The notes: generated by a model not told the origin, from the sequence alone. 64,000 nt of DNA from Streptomyces sp. man185 (GCA_002551355.1 NTHE01000030.1:32952-96951), one strand, 5' to 3'; shown: positions 16,945 through 25,959, counted from the first letter of the stretch. Numbers and translations: made by a program.

Positions 16945-17556
16945 ATGACCGCGGACGCCAGACCGGCAGCGCCTGTGCTGACCGAACGCCAGGAGGCCCG
17001 TCGCCGCCGCATCCTGCACGCCAGCGCCCAGCTGGCGAGCCGGGGCGGGTTCGAGGCGGTGCAGATGCGGGAGGTGGCCGAGGCCGCCGGAGTCGCGCTG
17101 GGCACCCTTTACCGCTACTTCCCGTCCAAGATCCATCTGCTGGTCGCGACCATGCAGGACCAGCTCCAGCATCTGCACACGACGCTCCGCAAACGCCCCC
17201 CGGCCGGCGACGACGCGGCGCAGCGGGTGGCCGAGACGCTGATGCGCGCCTTCCGCGCCCTGCAGCGCGAACCGCACCTCGCGGACGCGATGGTCCGCGC
17301 CCTCACCTTCGCGGACCGCAGCGTGAGCCCCGAGGTGGACACCGTCTCGCGGCTCACCACGACGATCATCCTGGACGCGATGGGCCTGGAGAACCCGACC
17401 CCGGAGCAGCTGTCGGCGGTCCGGGTCATCGAGCACACCTGGCACTCGGCGCTGATCACCTGGCTGTCGGGCCGGGCCTCGATCGCCCAGGTGAAGATCG
17501 ACATCGAGACGGTCTGCCGCCTCATCGACCTGACCGCGGAGCCGGGGCGGGGCTGA
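16945..17556 (+). CDS. kstR: TetR-family regulator, KstR-like
   Basis: 203 residues from the ATG at 16945; in-frame alternatives exist at 16915. The HTH reads FEAVQMREVAEAAGVALGTLYRYFPSKIHLLV, very close to what I recall of Mycobacterium KstR, the 3-oxocholest-4-en-26-oyl-CoA-sensing repressor of steroid catabolism. The C-terminal ligand domain also runs in the KstR pattern (RAFRALQREPHLADAMVRALTFAD). Two perfect KstR-type sites in its own upstream region suggest autoregulation and control of the divergent glycosyltransferase operon. The 3' end overlaps the convergent phosphopantetheinyl transferase gene by 35 bp. Confidence 0.85.
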   Translation: MTADARPAAPVLTERQEARRRRILHASAQLASRGGFEAVQMREVAEAAGVALGTLYRYFPSKIHLLVATMQDQLQHLHTTLRKRPPAGDDAAQRVAETLMRAFRALQREPHLADAMVRALTFADRSVSPEVDTVSRLTTTIILDAMGLENPTPEQLSAVRVIEHTWHSALITWLSGRASIAQVKIDIETVCRLIDLTAEPGRG

Positions 17557-18172
17557 GGGGCGGCGCGAAAGCCCCGTCGGCTCCGGCTAGTGCCACCACC
17601 GCGGCGCGGCCCTGATCCGTCCACTCGGTCAGCGGGAGGTCGTCCCGCCCGGCCTTGAACAGCGCCTCCCGCCGGACCCACAACCGCAGCAGCGCCGGAC
17701 CGGGGGCCGGCTCGGAGCAGGCGGCGTCCACCTCGTCCTTTGGCAGCAGCCGCCGCAGTACGGAGACGGGCCCCGGCCGGCGGGCCAGGGGCTCCACGTC
17801 GATGCCGACCGGGCCCGGTCCGACCGCCGCGGCGGCCAGGCCGTCGGCGTGACTGAAGCTGACGCCCAGCCCGGGGCGGTCCGGAAGGTACGGCCGTCCG
17901 TGCCCGTCCCGCCCGCAGCCGGGGCAGCGCTGGGCCGCCACCACGTCCCTCGGCTCCAGCCCGGTGATCCGGGAGGCGCACAGCCGCAGCAGCAGCCGGG
18001 CCGCCACCACGTCGTCGCGCCGCCCCGGCACCCGGATGCCCGTGAGCCGGAGCCGCTCCCACGGGGCGAGCAGGCCCTCGTCCAGCTCCGGGTGGGCCAA
18101 CACCTCGGCGGTGGTGGCCACCAGTGCGACGGCGGCCGCGCCCTTCCCGTACGCGGGCGAGTGGCGGGTCAC
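17522..18172 (-). CDS. 4'-phosphopantetheinyl transferase (Sfp type)
   Basis: 216 residues. The Mg-binding motif GIDVEP is at 123-128 (Asp125, Glu127) and the second motif WVRREALFKA at 165-174 (Glu169, Lys173), as in Sfp-family enzymes that move phosphopantetheine from CoA to a carrier-protein serine. A CPGCGR pair of cysteines at 83-86, followed by GRPYLPDRPGLGVSFSHADG, is typical of the actinobacterial subgroup. It is the third gene of a short minus-strand group, 13 bp after the ACP gene, and is very likely dedicated to that ACP. Confidence 0.92.
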   Translation of the reverse strand: MTRHSPAYGKGAAAVALVATTAEVLAHPELDEGLLAPWERLRLTGIRVPGRRDDVVAARLLLRLCASRITGLEPRDVVAAQRCPGCGRDGHGRPYLPDRPGLGVSFSHADGLAAAAVGPGPVGIDVEPLARRPGPVSVLRRLLPKDEVDAACSEPAPGPALLRLWVRREALFKAGRDDLPLTEWTDQGRAAVVALAGADGAFAPPLSPAPAPRSGR

Positions 18173-18185
18173 GTCCGGCCCGCGC

Positions 18186-18437
18186 TCACCCGGCCGTGAC
18201 CTCCGCGCGGCCGGCCGAGTCGAGGAAACGCTCCTTGACGCGGGCGAGGGTGCGGAAGTCGTCGATGGTGACCTCCTGCAGATCGATGCTGCTGCCCGAG
18301 ATCTCCTCCAGGAGATCGATGAACTCCAGGAAGTCCATCGAGTCGATGAGACGGGCCTCGATGAGGTCCTCGTCGACGCCGATCGGGCCGTCGAGGCCGG
18401 GATTCTTCTCGTGGAGCCACGCGACGACTTGTTCCAT
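18186..18437 (-). CDS. free-standing acyl/peptidyl carrier protein
   Basis: 83 residues, acidic, with a four-helix carrier fold. The modification site is Ser33 in IDSMDFLEFIDLLEE, a D-S-(L/M) variant of the usual motif. The gene lies between the amino acid:carrier-protein ligase and the phosphopantetheinyl transferase. The expected sequence is holo-ACP formation by the transferase, then aminoacylation by the ligase. It resembles carrier proteins paired with SerRS-like ligases in Bradyrhizobium more than fatty-acid ACP, by context. Confidence 0.9.
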   Translation of the reverse strand: MEQVVAWLHEKNPGLDGPIGVDEDLIEARLIDSMDFLEFIDLLEEISGSSIDLQEVTIDDFRTLARVKERFLDSAGRAEVTAG

Positions 18438-18512
18438 GGGGGAGACCGCTCCTCTTGCTGTTCAGGTGACTGCGGGCGTAGCTGTTCCGGCGACTGCCGT
18501 ACGGGGTGAAGG

Positions 18513-19370
18513 TCAGGAGCCGGCGGCCCGGAGCCGCTCCAGGGCCTGTTCGGCGGTGCCGTGGGCGAGGATCATCGCGTGCACCCAGCGCTCGACGCCG
18601 AAGGCGACGCAGGAGCTGTAGGCGGGCCCGTGCGATCCGGCGCGGATGCCGAGTCGCTCGCCGAAGAAGTTGCGGTGCCGGTTGACGGAGGCGATGGCCG
18701 TGCCGTCGGGGGCGCTGTACTCGTACTTGACCGGGTCCAGCGCCATCAGACGGGCCCGTGAGCCCCCGTTGTCGTAGAAAGGGTCGTCGGCCGCCGCCCG
18801 GGTCAGGGTCAGGCCGAGCCGCCCGGCCACCTTTTGGACGAACTCGCCGCCGCGCGCCTGGTGTTCGGTGGCCCCGTCCTTGGTGCCGAGGTAGAGCACC
18901 TCGCGCATATGGAAGCCCCACAAGCGGCGCAGGCCGTCGTAGTGGGTCTCGTTGCGGAAGCAGCGGCCGACCGCCGAGAGCCGCAGCCCGTCCTCGCCGA
19001 CGTCCTCGCCCTCCAGGGAGAGCAGCAGGCCGTAGCAGGTCGCGGACGGCAGCACATGGCCGGTCGGGTGGAGCGGGAGGTCCTGGGGCGAGCCGCCGGA
19101 GGCCAGTCCGTCGAGCGCCTCCGGGCCGAACCGCCCTGCGGACACCCCGAGGTGGGGGAAGTTGCGGAAGAAGTCCAGCCGCGCCAGCCCGTCGACGGAC
19201 AGCAGGGGCGGCCCCATGACCTCGGGAGCGGAAAGCCGTGCGGCCAGGCCGGTCAGCAGATCGTCCAGGCCGCGCAGCAGAGCGGTGCGGACCGGGTCCA
19301 GCGTGATCAGCCCGGCACCGGGACTCCTCAGCTCGATACCCGGCAGGGCCGTGATGCTGGATGTGTTCAT
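18513..19370 (-). CDS. amino acid:[carrier protein] ligase (atypical SerRS homologue)
   Basis: 285 residues from the ATG at 19370. The class II synthetase core is present, but there is no tRNA-binding coiled coil, matching the truncated SerRS-like ligases that activate Gly, Ala or Ser with ATP and load them on carrier-protein phosphopantetheine. The zinc ligands expected for that group are visible: Cys112 (PSATCYG), Glu157 (FHMREV) and Cys254 (SSCVAFGVERW). Motif 2 is FRNETHYDGLRRLWGFHMRE. With the adjacent ACP and transferase it replaces an NRPS adenylation module. The start is preceded only by a weak purine run. Confidence 0.9.
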   Translation of the reverse strand: MNTSSITALPGIELRSPGAGLITLDPVRTALLRGLDDLLTGLAARLSAPEVMGPPLLSVDGLARLDFFRNFPHLGVSAGRFGPEALDGLASGGSPQDLPLHPTGHVLPSATCYGLLLSLEGEDVGEDGLRLSAVGRCFRNETHYDGLRRLWGFHMREVLYLGTKDGATEHQARGGEFVQKVAGRLGLTLTRAAADDPFYDNGGSRARLMALDPVKYEYSAPDGTAIASVNRHRNFFGERLGIRAGSHGPAYSSCVAFGVERWVHAMILAHGTAEQALERLRAAGS

Positions 19371-19801
19371 CGAATCGCGTCTTTCTCGGTTGGGCCGGCC
19401 ATCGGAGAACCCACCGGATGTACGGGCCGCATCGCCGTGACGGCGGCGGTCCCGAACAGGGCCGTCGACAGGGCCGTCACCGGCCGGAGCACAGCCGGGA
19501 AAACGGGTTGACAGCCCGCCACGAACCCGACCGCGCCCTTGGACATTAGGCCCGTGGCTCGCTTGTTGTCTAGACCAAAAATACCGAACGGCAGGTATCG
19601 CTTCCGTGGCCGCCAGGCACAGGACCGCACCCCATATCCACATATGTGCCGGGCACTTGACAGTCCAGGCGGTCTGGACCAATCCTGCTGATCGACGTGG
19701 TCACGGCTCCTCCCACCACGGCACTGCCATCCGTCCCGCCGTCCGCGGCGGCCCCGCTCCCCCGGGGTCGCCGCGCGGCCGGCCGAGGAGAAGGACCTGC
19801 C
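19371..19801. promoter_or_regulatory. divergent promoter region of the carrier-protein locus
   Basis: 431 bp without a convincing gene, between the aa:CP ligase and the PhyH gene. TTGACA occurs at 19657, followed after 18 bp by AATCCT, a possible promoter for the plus-strand operon. An inverted repeat GTCCAG/CTGGAC lies in that spacer, and ATACC/GGTAT (19581-19598) lies further upstream. GC is locally lower around 19550-19600. These are candidate operators; the regulator is not obvious. Confidence 0.5.
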
Positions 19802-20899
19802 ATGAACCTCATGACGACACCCGCCCCTCGCCGTCGGCCCCGCCTGCACCGCGCGGCCTCGGACATCCCGTACTTCAGCGCGGACGGCGAGGCATACCTC
19901 GCGCAGACCGCCCTGCGGGAGCTCGACAAGTCGCGTCCGCTGCGAGTGCTGTCCGAGGAGGACTTCGCCCACTGGCAGACGTACGGCTACGTGATCGTCC
20001 GGGAAGCGGTCCCGGCCTCTGTGGCACATCAACTGCTGGACTTCACGTGGGACTTCCAGGGCCTGGACCCCGAGCGGCCGGAGAGCTGGTACGAGGACCG
20101 GCCGCTGCGCTCCGAGCTGGACCAGCAGCTGCACATCTACGGCTTCGTCGAGGCGTACCACCACCAACTCCTCTGGGACAACCGGCAGTCGCAGCGCGTG
20201 TACGACGCCTTCGTCGACGTGTGGGACTGCGAGGAGCTGTGGGTCACCCTGGACCGGCTCAACCTCAACCCGCCCAACCGGGGCAACCGCGACCGCGCGC
20301 TGATCGAGCCGACGGACCGGGGCTTCGACATCGAGCTGCACTGGGACATCGACACCACGCTCGCCGTGCCACCGCAGCGGGTGCAGGGCATCATCGCGCT
20401 CAACGACACCCGGCCGGAGACGGGCGGCTTCCAGTGCTGCCCGGAACTGTTCCGGCGGTTCGACACCTGGAAGGTCGGCCAGCCCGGGGACCGGGATCCT
20501 CTGCGACCCGACATCGACCGGGACGAACTCCCCGTCGTACGCCCGGATCTGCGTCCCGGCGACCTGCTCATCTGGAACGGCCTGCTGGCCCACGGTGTGG
20601 CGCGCAACCTCTCCGAGAACGGGGTGCGGGCCGTGCAGTACCTGTCGATGATGCCCGCGCTGGAGGAGCACGAGCGGCTGCGCAGGTCCCGGGTGGAGTC
20701 CTGGCGCCACCTGCGTACCCCGCGCTGGAACCGCACCCTGGTCGGCGACCCGGTGCGCCCCGAGTCGGAGCGTTACCCGACGGCCGAGCTGAACCCTCTG
20801 GGCAGCCGGCTCCTCGGGCTCGCCTCCTGGCAGGACCCGGTCGAGGACGAGACCCCCGCCGCCCGGAGCGGGGAGCCTTCGTGCGCCGCGTCTGCCTGA
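19802..20899 (+). CDS. PhyH-family Fe(II)/2-oxoglutarate oxygenase
   Basis: 365 residues from the ATG at 19802, with GGAGAAGGA upstream. The iron triad is readable: His180 and Asp182 in ELHWDID, His264 in LLAHGVARN, and the 2-oxoglutarate arginine is probably Arg276 in NGVRAVQY. The N-terminal part (EEDFAHWQTYGYVIVREAVP) is typical of phytanoyl-CoA dioxygenase proteins. Such enzymes hydroxylate amino acids or carrier-bound substrates in natural-product pathways. It is first in a coupled operon with the DUF6271-like, condensation and MFS genes, divergent from the ligase. Confidence 0.9.
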   Translation: MNLMTTPAPRRRPRLHRAASDIPYFSADGEAYLAQTALRELDKSRPLRVLSEEDFAHWQTYGYVIVREAVPASVAHQLLDFTWDFQGLDPERPESWYEDRPLRSELDQQLHIYGFVEAYHHQLLWDNRQSQRVYDAFVDVWDCEELWVTLDRLNLNPPNRGNRDRALIEPTDRGFDIELHWDIDTTLAVPPQRVQGIIALNDTRPETGGFQCCPELFRRFDTWKVGQPGDRDPLRPDIDRDELPVVRPDLRPGDLLIWNGLLAHGVARNLSENGVRAVQYLSMMPALEEHERLRRSRVESWRHLRTPRWNRTLVGDPVRPESERYPTAELNPLGSRLLGLASWQDPVEDETPAARSGEPSCAASA

Positions 20900-22203
20900 C
20901 CCTGCCCACCCACCGGGCCTGCCCCGGCACCATCGCGGCCATCGGCGAAGAAGCGGCATACGGGGCACGGCAGTTCGGGGTCGACGTACACCTCCTGATC
21001 CTGGACTCCTCCCCCGCGCCGGTCCTCGCGGAGCACCGGAAGGCGGTGGCAGCGCTGCCCGCCTCGCCCGGCGTGGCCGTCCACCACCTCGACGAGGACG
21101 AGCAGCGCGCTTTCCTGCGCGAGGTGGCCGAACGGTCCGGCGGGGCATCGGCGGACCGGCTGCTGGAACTGATGCTGCCGTCCCGGGTCTCCTACGGCGC
21201 CTGCACCAACCGGGCGTTCCTCATTGCCCAGGCCCTCGGCTGCACGTCCGTCCACCGCCGGGACTCCGACAGCCGCTACCAGCACCTCGACGGCGAACCG
21301 GTCTTCCCCCTCCACCAGGAGCTCAGTTACCTGGGCCAACAGGCCGACGATGTACGTCAGTCGGCGACCCGAAGCAAGCTCGCTCCGGGCTCCGGGGACC
21401 GGCGGGTGGCGATGACCGGCGGCTCCTTCGTGGGCGAGATGTCGGTGGACGTCGCGGAGATCCGCGACCTCGACCCGGACACGTACCGCGAACTGGTCGG
21501 CCTGTCGATACCCGAGGGCTACCCGGAGATCTGGCGCAGCCATCTGATCGACGAGTCGTTCCGGGGCGCCGGAACCACGTCGTTCGACGGCGACCGCACC
21601 ACCCTCGCCCCCATCAGCCCGATGCGCGTGGACATGTGCAACATCGGACTCGACCACGAGGTCTACCGCAGGGTCCCGCTGCCGCCCGCCACCGACACCA
21701 TCGGCAGCGACTACTTCCTGCTCCATCTCGTCCACGACGCCAAGCTGCCCGGCGTTCAGCACAACCGGCACATCGTCAACTTCCATACGGAGGAGCGGCG
21801 TACGGACGCCGGGTTCCTCGCGTACCAGGTCCGCTTCGCGAAGTTCCTGCTGGCGAAGACGTACCTGAACACCGTGTTCGCGAGGACCGCGGCGGCCGGT
21901 GACGCGCTGCTCGACCCCGAGGGCCGCATCCGGGCGTCCGTGGTCGCCGGTTTCGTCCGGGACAGCGTCGGCCTCGACCGCGCGGACGTCGCCCGCCGCC
22001 TCGACGTCATCGACCGGGCCTACCGGCGGCTCGGCGGCCGCTACACGACGGTCGCGGACATGCTCGCCGACCACCGCTCCCGACTCCTCGACGAGGCCCG
22101 GGACGACATGGCCGACTTCGCGCTCCTGATGGACCACTGGGAGGCGCTGGCAGGTGCGAGCGCCGAATCGGGCCTGGGGCAGGTCCGGGCCGTGAACCGA
22201 TGA
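20881..22203 (+). CDS. DUF6271-like protein, possible glycosyltransferase fold
   Basis: 440 residues. The GTG at 20881 has GGGAG upstream and overlaps the oxygenase gene by 19 bp. The N-terminal pattern of alternating strands and helices (RRVCLTLPTHRACPGTI, VDVHLLILDSSPAP), then NRAFLIAQALGCTSVHRRDSDSRYQ with a D-S-D, recalls GT-A nucleotide-sugar enzymes with a DxD motif, but I cannot place it in a known GT family. I associate it with DUF6271 from memory. Its TGA overlaps the ATG of the condensation gene. Confidence 0.65.
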   Translation: MRRVCLTLPTHRACPGTIAAIGEEAAYGARQFGVDVHLLILDSSPAPVLAEHRKAVAALPASPGVAVHHLDEDEQRAFLREVAERSGGASADRLLELMLPSRVSYGACTNRAFLIAQALGCTSVHRRDSDSRYQHLDGEPVFPLHQELSYLGQQADDVRQSATRSKLAPGSGDRRVAMTGGSFVGEMSVDVAEIRDLDPDTYRELVGLSIPEGYPEIWRSHLIDESFRGAGTTSFDGDRTTLAPISPMRVDMCNIGLDHEVYRRVPLPPATDTIGSDYFLLHLVHDAKLPGVQHNRHIVNFHTEERRTDAGFLAYQVRFAKFLLAKTYLNTVFARTAAAGDALLDPEGRIRASVVAGFVRDSVGLDRADVARRLDVIDRAYRRLGGRYTTVADMLADHRSRLLDEARDDMADFALLMDHWEALAGASAESGLGQVRAVNR

Positions 22204-23984
22204 ACTCCGCTGTCGGCAAGGACACCATGCACCAGAACTCCGCGCACACCACCGCGGTCACCGTCGCCTATGCGGGCGGCGACCGGCGCCGAGGCCCCCT
22301 CACCATGGGCCAGGCCAACATGATCCGCTGCATCCTGCGGGACGATCCCACCCACATCAACATCCACGATGTGTGGTCCGTCCCCGAGGGCACCACCTCG
22401 GCGGCCGTCACCGACGCCCTGCGCGTCCTGGCCGTACGGCACGAGGGGCTGCGCACCACCTTCCCGCACTCCCCGGGCGCCGCACCGGTCGACCAGGTCG
22501 TGGCGGCGCAGGGCACATTCACGGTGACCGTCCTCGACCACGCCGAACTCCCCGGCGATCCGGCAAGGTACGCGGAGTCGGTGGCTCGGGCGGCCCGGGC
22601 CGGGCGCTTCGCCCTGGAGCGGGAGTTCCCGCTGCGGATCACCCTGCTCACCGTGGCCGGACAACCGGCCTACGTGGCCCTGGCGTTCAGCCACGCGGTG
22701 GCGGACGGCAGCGCGATGGCCATCCTGCGCGAGGAGTTCGCCGAACTGCTGGCGGGCAAGGAACTGCCGGCGCTCACGTCCCTGCCCCCGGTCGACCTGG
22801 CCGCCGTGGAGGCGTCCCCGGCCGGGCTGCGGAAGTCGGAGGCGTCCCTGCGGTACTGGGAACGGATCCTCCGCACCGGGCCGCAGGAGATGTTCGCGGA
22901 GCCGCGCGGCAGGAGGCCGGGGACCGACGAGGAGGCCCGGCAGCTGACGCTGCGCTCGCGCCGGGGCGGCCGGGCGCTCGCCGGTGCGGCCCGCCGCACC
23001 GGGCACCCCGAGGCCACCGTGCTGATGGCCGCCTGGTGCGCCCTGGTGGCCCACCGGGCGGACCAGGACAGCTGTGTCACCGCCGTCCCGAGCGCCAACC
23101 GGTTCCACGCCCGGGTCGCCCGTTCGGTGACCACCACGTCCCAGGACGCGCTGCTGCACCTGGACGTCCGGGTGGAGACGTTCGACGCGCTGGTGGCCCG
23201 GACATGGGGGGCGGTGCTCAACGCCTACCGGCACAGCCAGTTCGACTCCGTACGGCTGTGGGAGATGATCGACCGGGTCACCGCCGAGCGCGGCAGCCAC
23301 TTCGGCCGGGACGTGGTGTTCAACGACGTGAGCGCCCTGCCCGCCCCGCTCCTGGGCACCGACACGCAGGACCGCGACGACGCCGAGCAGGAGCTGGTCT
23401 GGGGGCCGCCCCAGGCGCTGCCGACCCGGCTGCTCGCCTTCACGTACCGGACGGCGCCCCAGCTGCACATCTCCCTGTGGGCAGCCCCCTCGGTCTTCAC
23501 TCCCGAGGAGGCGGAGGGGTTCCTCTCCGGGCTGGTCCTGCTCCTGGAGGCGGCCGCCGCCGGGGACGTGCCGATGGAGGCGCTGGCCGAGGTGACGGGA
23601 GTACGTCCCGCCGAACGCGGGCCCGACTGGCTCCGGGTGGACGGCTGCTGGGTCTCGCCCGACGCCGTGCGCGAGGCCCTCGGCCGGGCGGTGGGCGGAC
23701 TGCCGGTGCGGGTGGCGCAGGAGCCGGGTCCGTACGGGACAGCGGAGAGGGCGCCCGGCACTGGCTCCCACCTCACGGCGTACATCGCCCGCGGCGCAAC
23801 CCCGTTGACGCCCGAGGAGGCCCACCGGGCGCTGACCGCCCTCATCCCGGCCGCCGGTTCGGGGGTCCTGGCGCCCCAACGCTACGTACTCGTGGAGAAC
23901 CCGCCCACCGAGCCGGACCGGAGCGACGCATGGCGTCGGCTGAAGACCATCGATGAAGGGACCGGCAGAAGCCGGCAGGTGTGA
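22200..23984 (+). CDS. free-standing condensation-domain protein with adenylation-like tail
   Basis: 594 residues, ATGA overlap with the preceding gene. The N-terminal ~460 residues form an NRPS condensation fold. The active-site motif is SHAVADG at 164-170: the first His of HHxxxDG is Ser, but the catalytic second His165 and Asp169 are kept. Later segments include VTAVPSANRFH. The last ~110 residues (VDGCWVSPDAVREAL ... LTAYIARG ... LAPQRYVLVENPP) read like the C-terminal subdomain of an adenylation enzyme but lack the catalytic GK lysine. It probably joins the ACP-bound aminoacyl group to an amine or alcohol. Confidence 0.82.
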   Translation: MNSAVGKDTMHQNSAHTTAVTVAYAGGDRRRGPLTMGQANMIRCILRDDPTHINIHDVWSVPEGTTSAAVTDALRVLAVRHEGLRTTFPHSPGAAPVDQVVAAQGTFTVTVLDHAELPGDPARYAESVARAARAGRFALEREFPLRITLLTVAGQPAYVALAFSHAVADGSAMAILREEFAELLAGKELPALTSLPPVDLAAVEASPAGLRKSEASLRYWERILRTGPQEMFAEPRGRRPGTDEEARQLTLRSRRGGRALAGAARRTGHPEATVLMAAWCALVAHRADQDSCVTAVPSANRFHARVARSVTTTSQDALLHLDVRVETFDALVARTWGAVLNAYRHSQFDSVRLWEMIDRVTAERGSHFGRDVVFNDVSALPAPLLGTDTQDRDDAEQELVWGPPQALPTRLLAFTYRTAPQLHISLWAAPSVFTPEEAEGFLSGLVLLLEAAAAGDVPMEALAEVTGVRPAERGPDWLRVDGCWVSPDAVREALGRAVGGLPVRVAQEPGPYGTAERAPGTGSHLTAYIARGATPLTPEEAHRALTALIPAAGSGVLAPQRYVLVENPPTEPDRSDAWRRLKTIDEGTGRSRQV

Positions 23985-23985
23985 C

Positions 23986-25266
23986 ATGAGCGTTGACGAC
24001 ACGACCCTCCCGCAGCAGTCGGCCACGCTGCCGAGCCCTTGGCGGTCGACCCGGTTCCGGCTGTTCTTCACGGCCCGCAGCGCGTCGCTGCTGGCCGACG
24101 GCATGCTGATGGTCTCTCTGACCACGGCGGTGCTGGGGGCGGGCCACGGAGCGAGCGGCGTCGGGTACGCGCTGGCCGCGTGGATGACCCCGATCGTGCT
24201 GCTGGTGCTGTTCGGCGGGGTGCTGGCCGACCGGTTCACCCCCCAGCTGATGATGATCTGCGCGGACGTGGTGCGCATGCTGGCCATGATCACGCTGGGC
24301 GCGCTGCTCTTCTCCTCGGACAGCGTCCCGCTGTGGCAGATCATGGGGCTGATGGCGCTCAGCGGGGCCGCGACGGCGATGTTCCAGCCCGGGATGGCGA
24401 GCATGGTCCCCCGGGTCGCGGAGGACATCCAGAAAGCCAACGCGCTGCTGCGGATCTCCGAGGCGCTGAGCACGCTGCTGGGCCCCGGTCTGGCGGGCAT
24501 CCTCGTCGCGTACTGGCAGGTCTCGGGCTCGTACCTGGTGATCGCGGCGGCGTATGCGCTCAGCGCGCTGGTCCTGCTGCCCCTGCGGAAGCTGCACACG
24601 GAACGCGACGAGGGCGACGCCCCGATGTGGCGCAGGTTGGCGACGGGTTGGCAGGAGTTCCGGTCCCGCCAGTGGCTGTGGGGCGTGATCGCGGTCTGGT
24701 CCGTGTACGGCCTGTTCGTGTTCGGCCCGGCGCTGCCGCTGGGCGCGGCGCTGATGATCGAGCAGCACGGGGCGAGCGGGTACGGCTGGATCGCCTCGGC
24801 GGACGGCGCGGGCACGATCATCGGGGGCCTGATCGGCATGCGGGTCCGCCCCCGCCGCCCCCTGGTCGCGGGCGCTCTGGCCATGCTCTGTTTCGCGCTC
24901 AACCCCCTGGCCCCGGCGCTGGAATGGTCTTTCGCGGCCACGGCGATCGCCCATGTCATCGCGGGTTACGGCTTCGCGTTCTGGGGGGTGATGTGGGCGA
25001 CGAGCGTCCAGTCGCACATCCCGCTGACGGTCCTGAGCCGCGTCTCGGCGTACGACGTCGCGGGCTCCATCATGGTCATCCCGCTCGGCCGCGCCCTGGC
25101 GGGCCCGGCGGCGGACGCGTTCGGCGCGAACGAGGTGCTGATCTTCTCGTCGGTGATGTCGTTCGCCCTGCTGGCCGTGATGCTCAGCGTCCCGGCGATC
25201 CGGGCGCTGCGGCGGGCGCCGGAGGGCGTGCTCCGGACGACGGCGGAGGCGGAACCGGCGGTCTGA
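23986..25266 (+). CDS. MFS exporter (MFS_3-like)
   Basis: 426 residues from the ATG at 23986, one base after the condensation-gene stop. Twelve hydrophobic helices are seen; motif A is FGGVLADRFTPQ after helix 2. The subgroup resembles enterobactin/macrolide-type exporters (AATAMFQPGMASMVPRV). As the last gene of the operon it most likely exports the product of the carrier-protein pathway or gives self-resistance. A small GGCGCC/GGCGCC hairpin (25285-25301) lies between it and the convergent TetR gene. Confidence 0.9.
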   Translation: MSVDDTTLPQQSATLPSPWRSTRFRLFFTARSASLLADGMLMVSLTTAVLGAGHGASGVGYALAAWMTPIVLLVLFGGVLADRFTPQLMMICADVVRMLAMITLGALLFSSDSVPLWQIMGLMALSGAATAMFQPGMASMVPRVAEDIQKANALLRISEALSTLLGPGLAGILVAYWQVSGSYLVIAAAYALSALVLLPLRKLHTERDEGDAPMWRRLATGWQEFRSRQWLWGVIAVWSVYGLFVFGPALPLGAALMIEQHGASGYGWIASADGAGTIIGGLIGMRVRPRRPLVAGALAMLCFALNPLAPALEWSFAATAIAHVIAGYGFAFWGVMWATSVQSHIPLTVLSRVSAYDVAGSIMVIPLGRALAGPAADAFGANEVLIFSSVMSFALLAVMLSVPAIRALRRAPEGVLRTTAEAEPAV

Positions 25267-25347
25267 CCAGCACAACCCGGGGACGGCGCCCTGGTGGCGC
25301 CGAACCCGCCGGGCTGGTCACGCGGCACGGCCAGGTCCGCGATGGCC

Positions 25348-25959
25348 TCACCCTTCGGCCAGCAGCCCCCAGTGGCCGGTCCGGGTGTTAAAGCCGCCGA
25401 TGATCAGGTCGGTCAGTACGGCGACCGCGTCGTCGGCGGATGCCCGTCCCTGGTTCAGCTCGGCGGCGATGGTCTCGGCCGCGCCCAGCAGGCCGACGCA
25501 CCGTAGCCGGAGGGCCTCGTGCGTGACGCCGCACTGCGGCAGCAGCGCGGCGGCCATCAGGTCCGTGTAGCTGTCGAGCATCTCGCGCTGGACCGCCTCC
25601 ATCTCCGGGCTCCCTTTCAGCGCGGCGGAAACGGCGCTGAGTTCCGGCATGTCCGTGGCGCACGCGAAATACGCGGCGCTGATGACACGGGCGACCTCGT
25701 CAGCGGTGGGCGCGGCCTCCTGCAACGCCTGCGCGATGTGGGCTCGGTGACGCTCGTCGAGGCGCCGGTAGAGCGCGAGCAGCAGGCCGGGGCGAGTGCC
25801 GAAGTGGTCGTACGCGATCGGCCTGCTCACCCCGGCAGCCTCCGCGAGGGTGACCAGAGTCAGGCCGTCGGTGCCCTCGTTTCGCACGATCGCCACGGCG
25901 GTGTTGAGCAGTTGCTCCCGCCTGGCCTGCTTGGACAAGCGGGTCGAAGTGGTGGCCAT
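25348..25959 (-). CDS. TetR-family regulator
   Basis: 203 residues. The N-terminal HTH is LTLVTLAEAAGVSRPIAYDHFGTRPGLLLALYRRL, and the C-terminal helical ligand domain is of TetR_C type. It is divergent from the saccharopine-dehydrogenase-like gene across an 81-bp gap that holds a clear tandem operator, so it almost certainly represses that gene and itself. Convergent with the MFS exporter. The inducer is unknown. Confidence 0.92.
   Translation of the reverse strand: MATTSTRLSKQARREQLLNTAVAIVRNEGTDGLTLVTLAEAAGVSRPIAYDHFGTRPGLLLALYRRLDERHRAHIAQALQEAAPTADEVARVISAAYFACATDMPELSAVSAALKGSPEMEAVQREMLDSYTDLMAAALLPQCGVTHEALRLRCVGLLGAAETIAAELNQGRASADDAVAVLTDLIIGGFNTRTGHWGLLAEG

Noticed and set aside
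22041..24959. Long minus-strand frame of 972 codons opposite the condensation and MFS genes
   Set aside because: It is an antisense frame kept open by high GC. The plus-strand genes have catalytic motifs, coupled starts and ribosome sites; this one has none.
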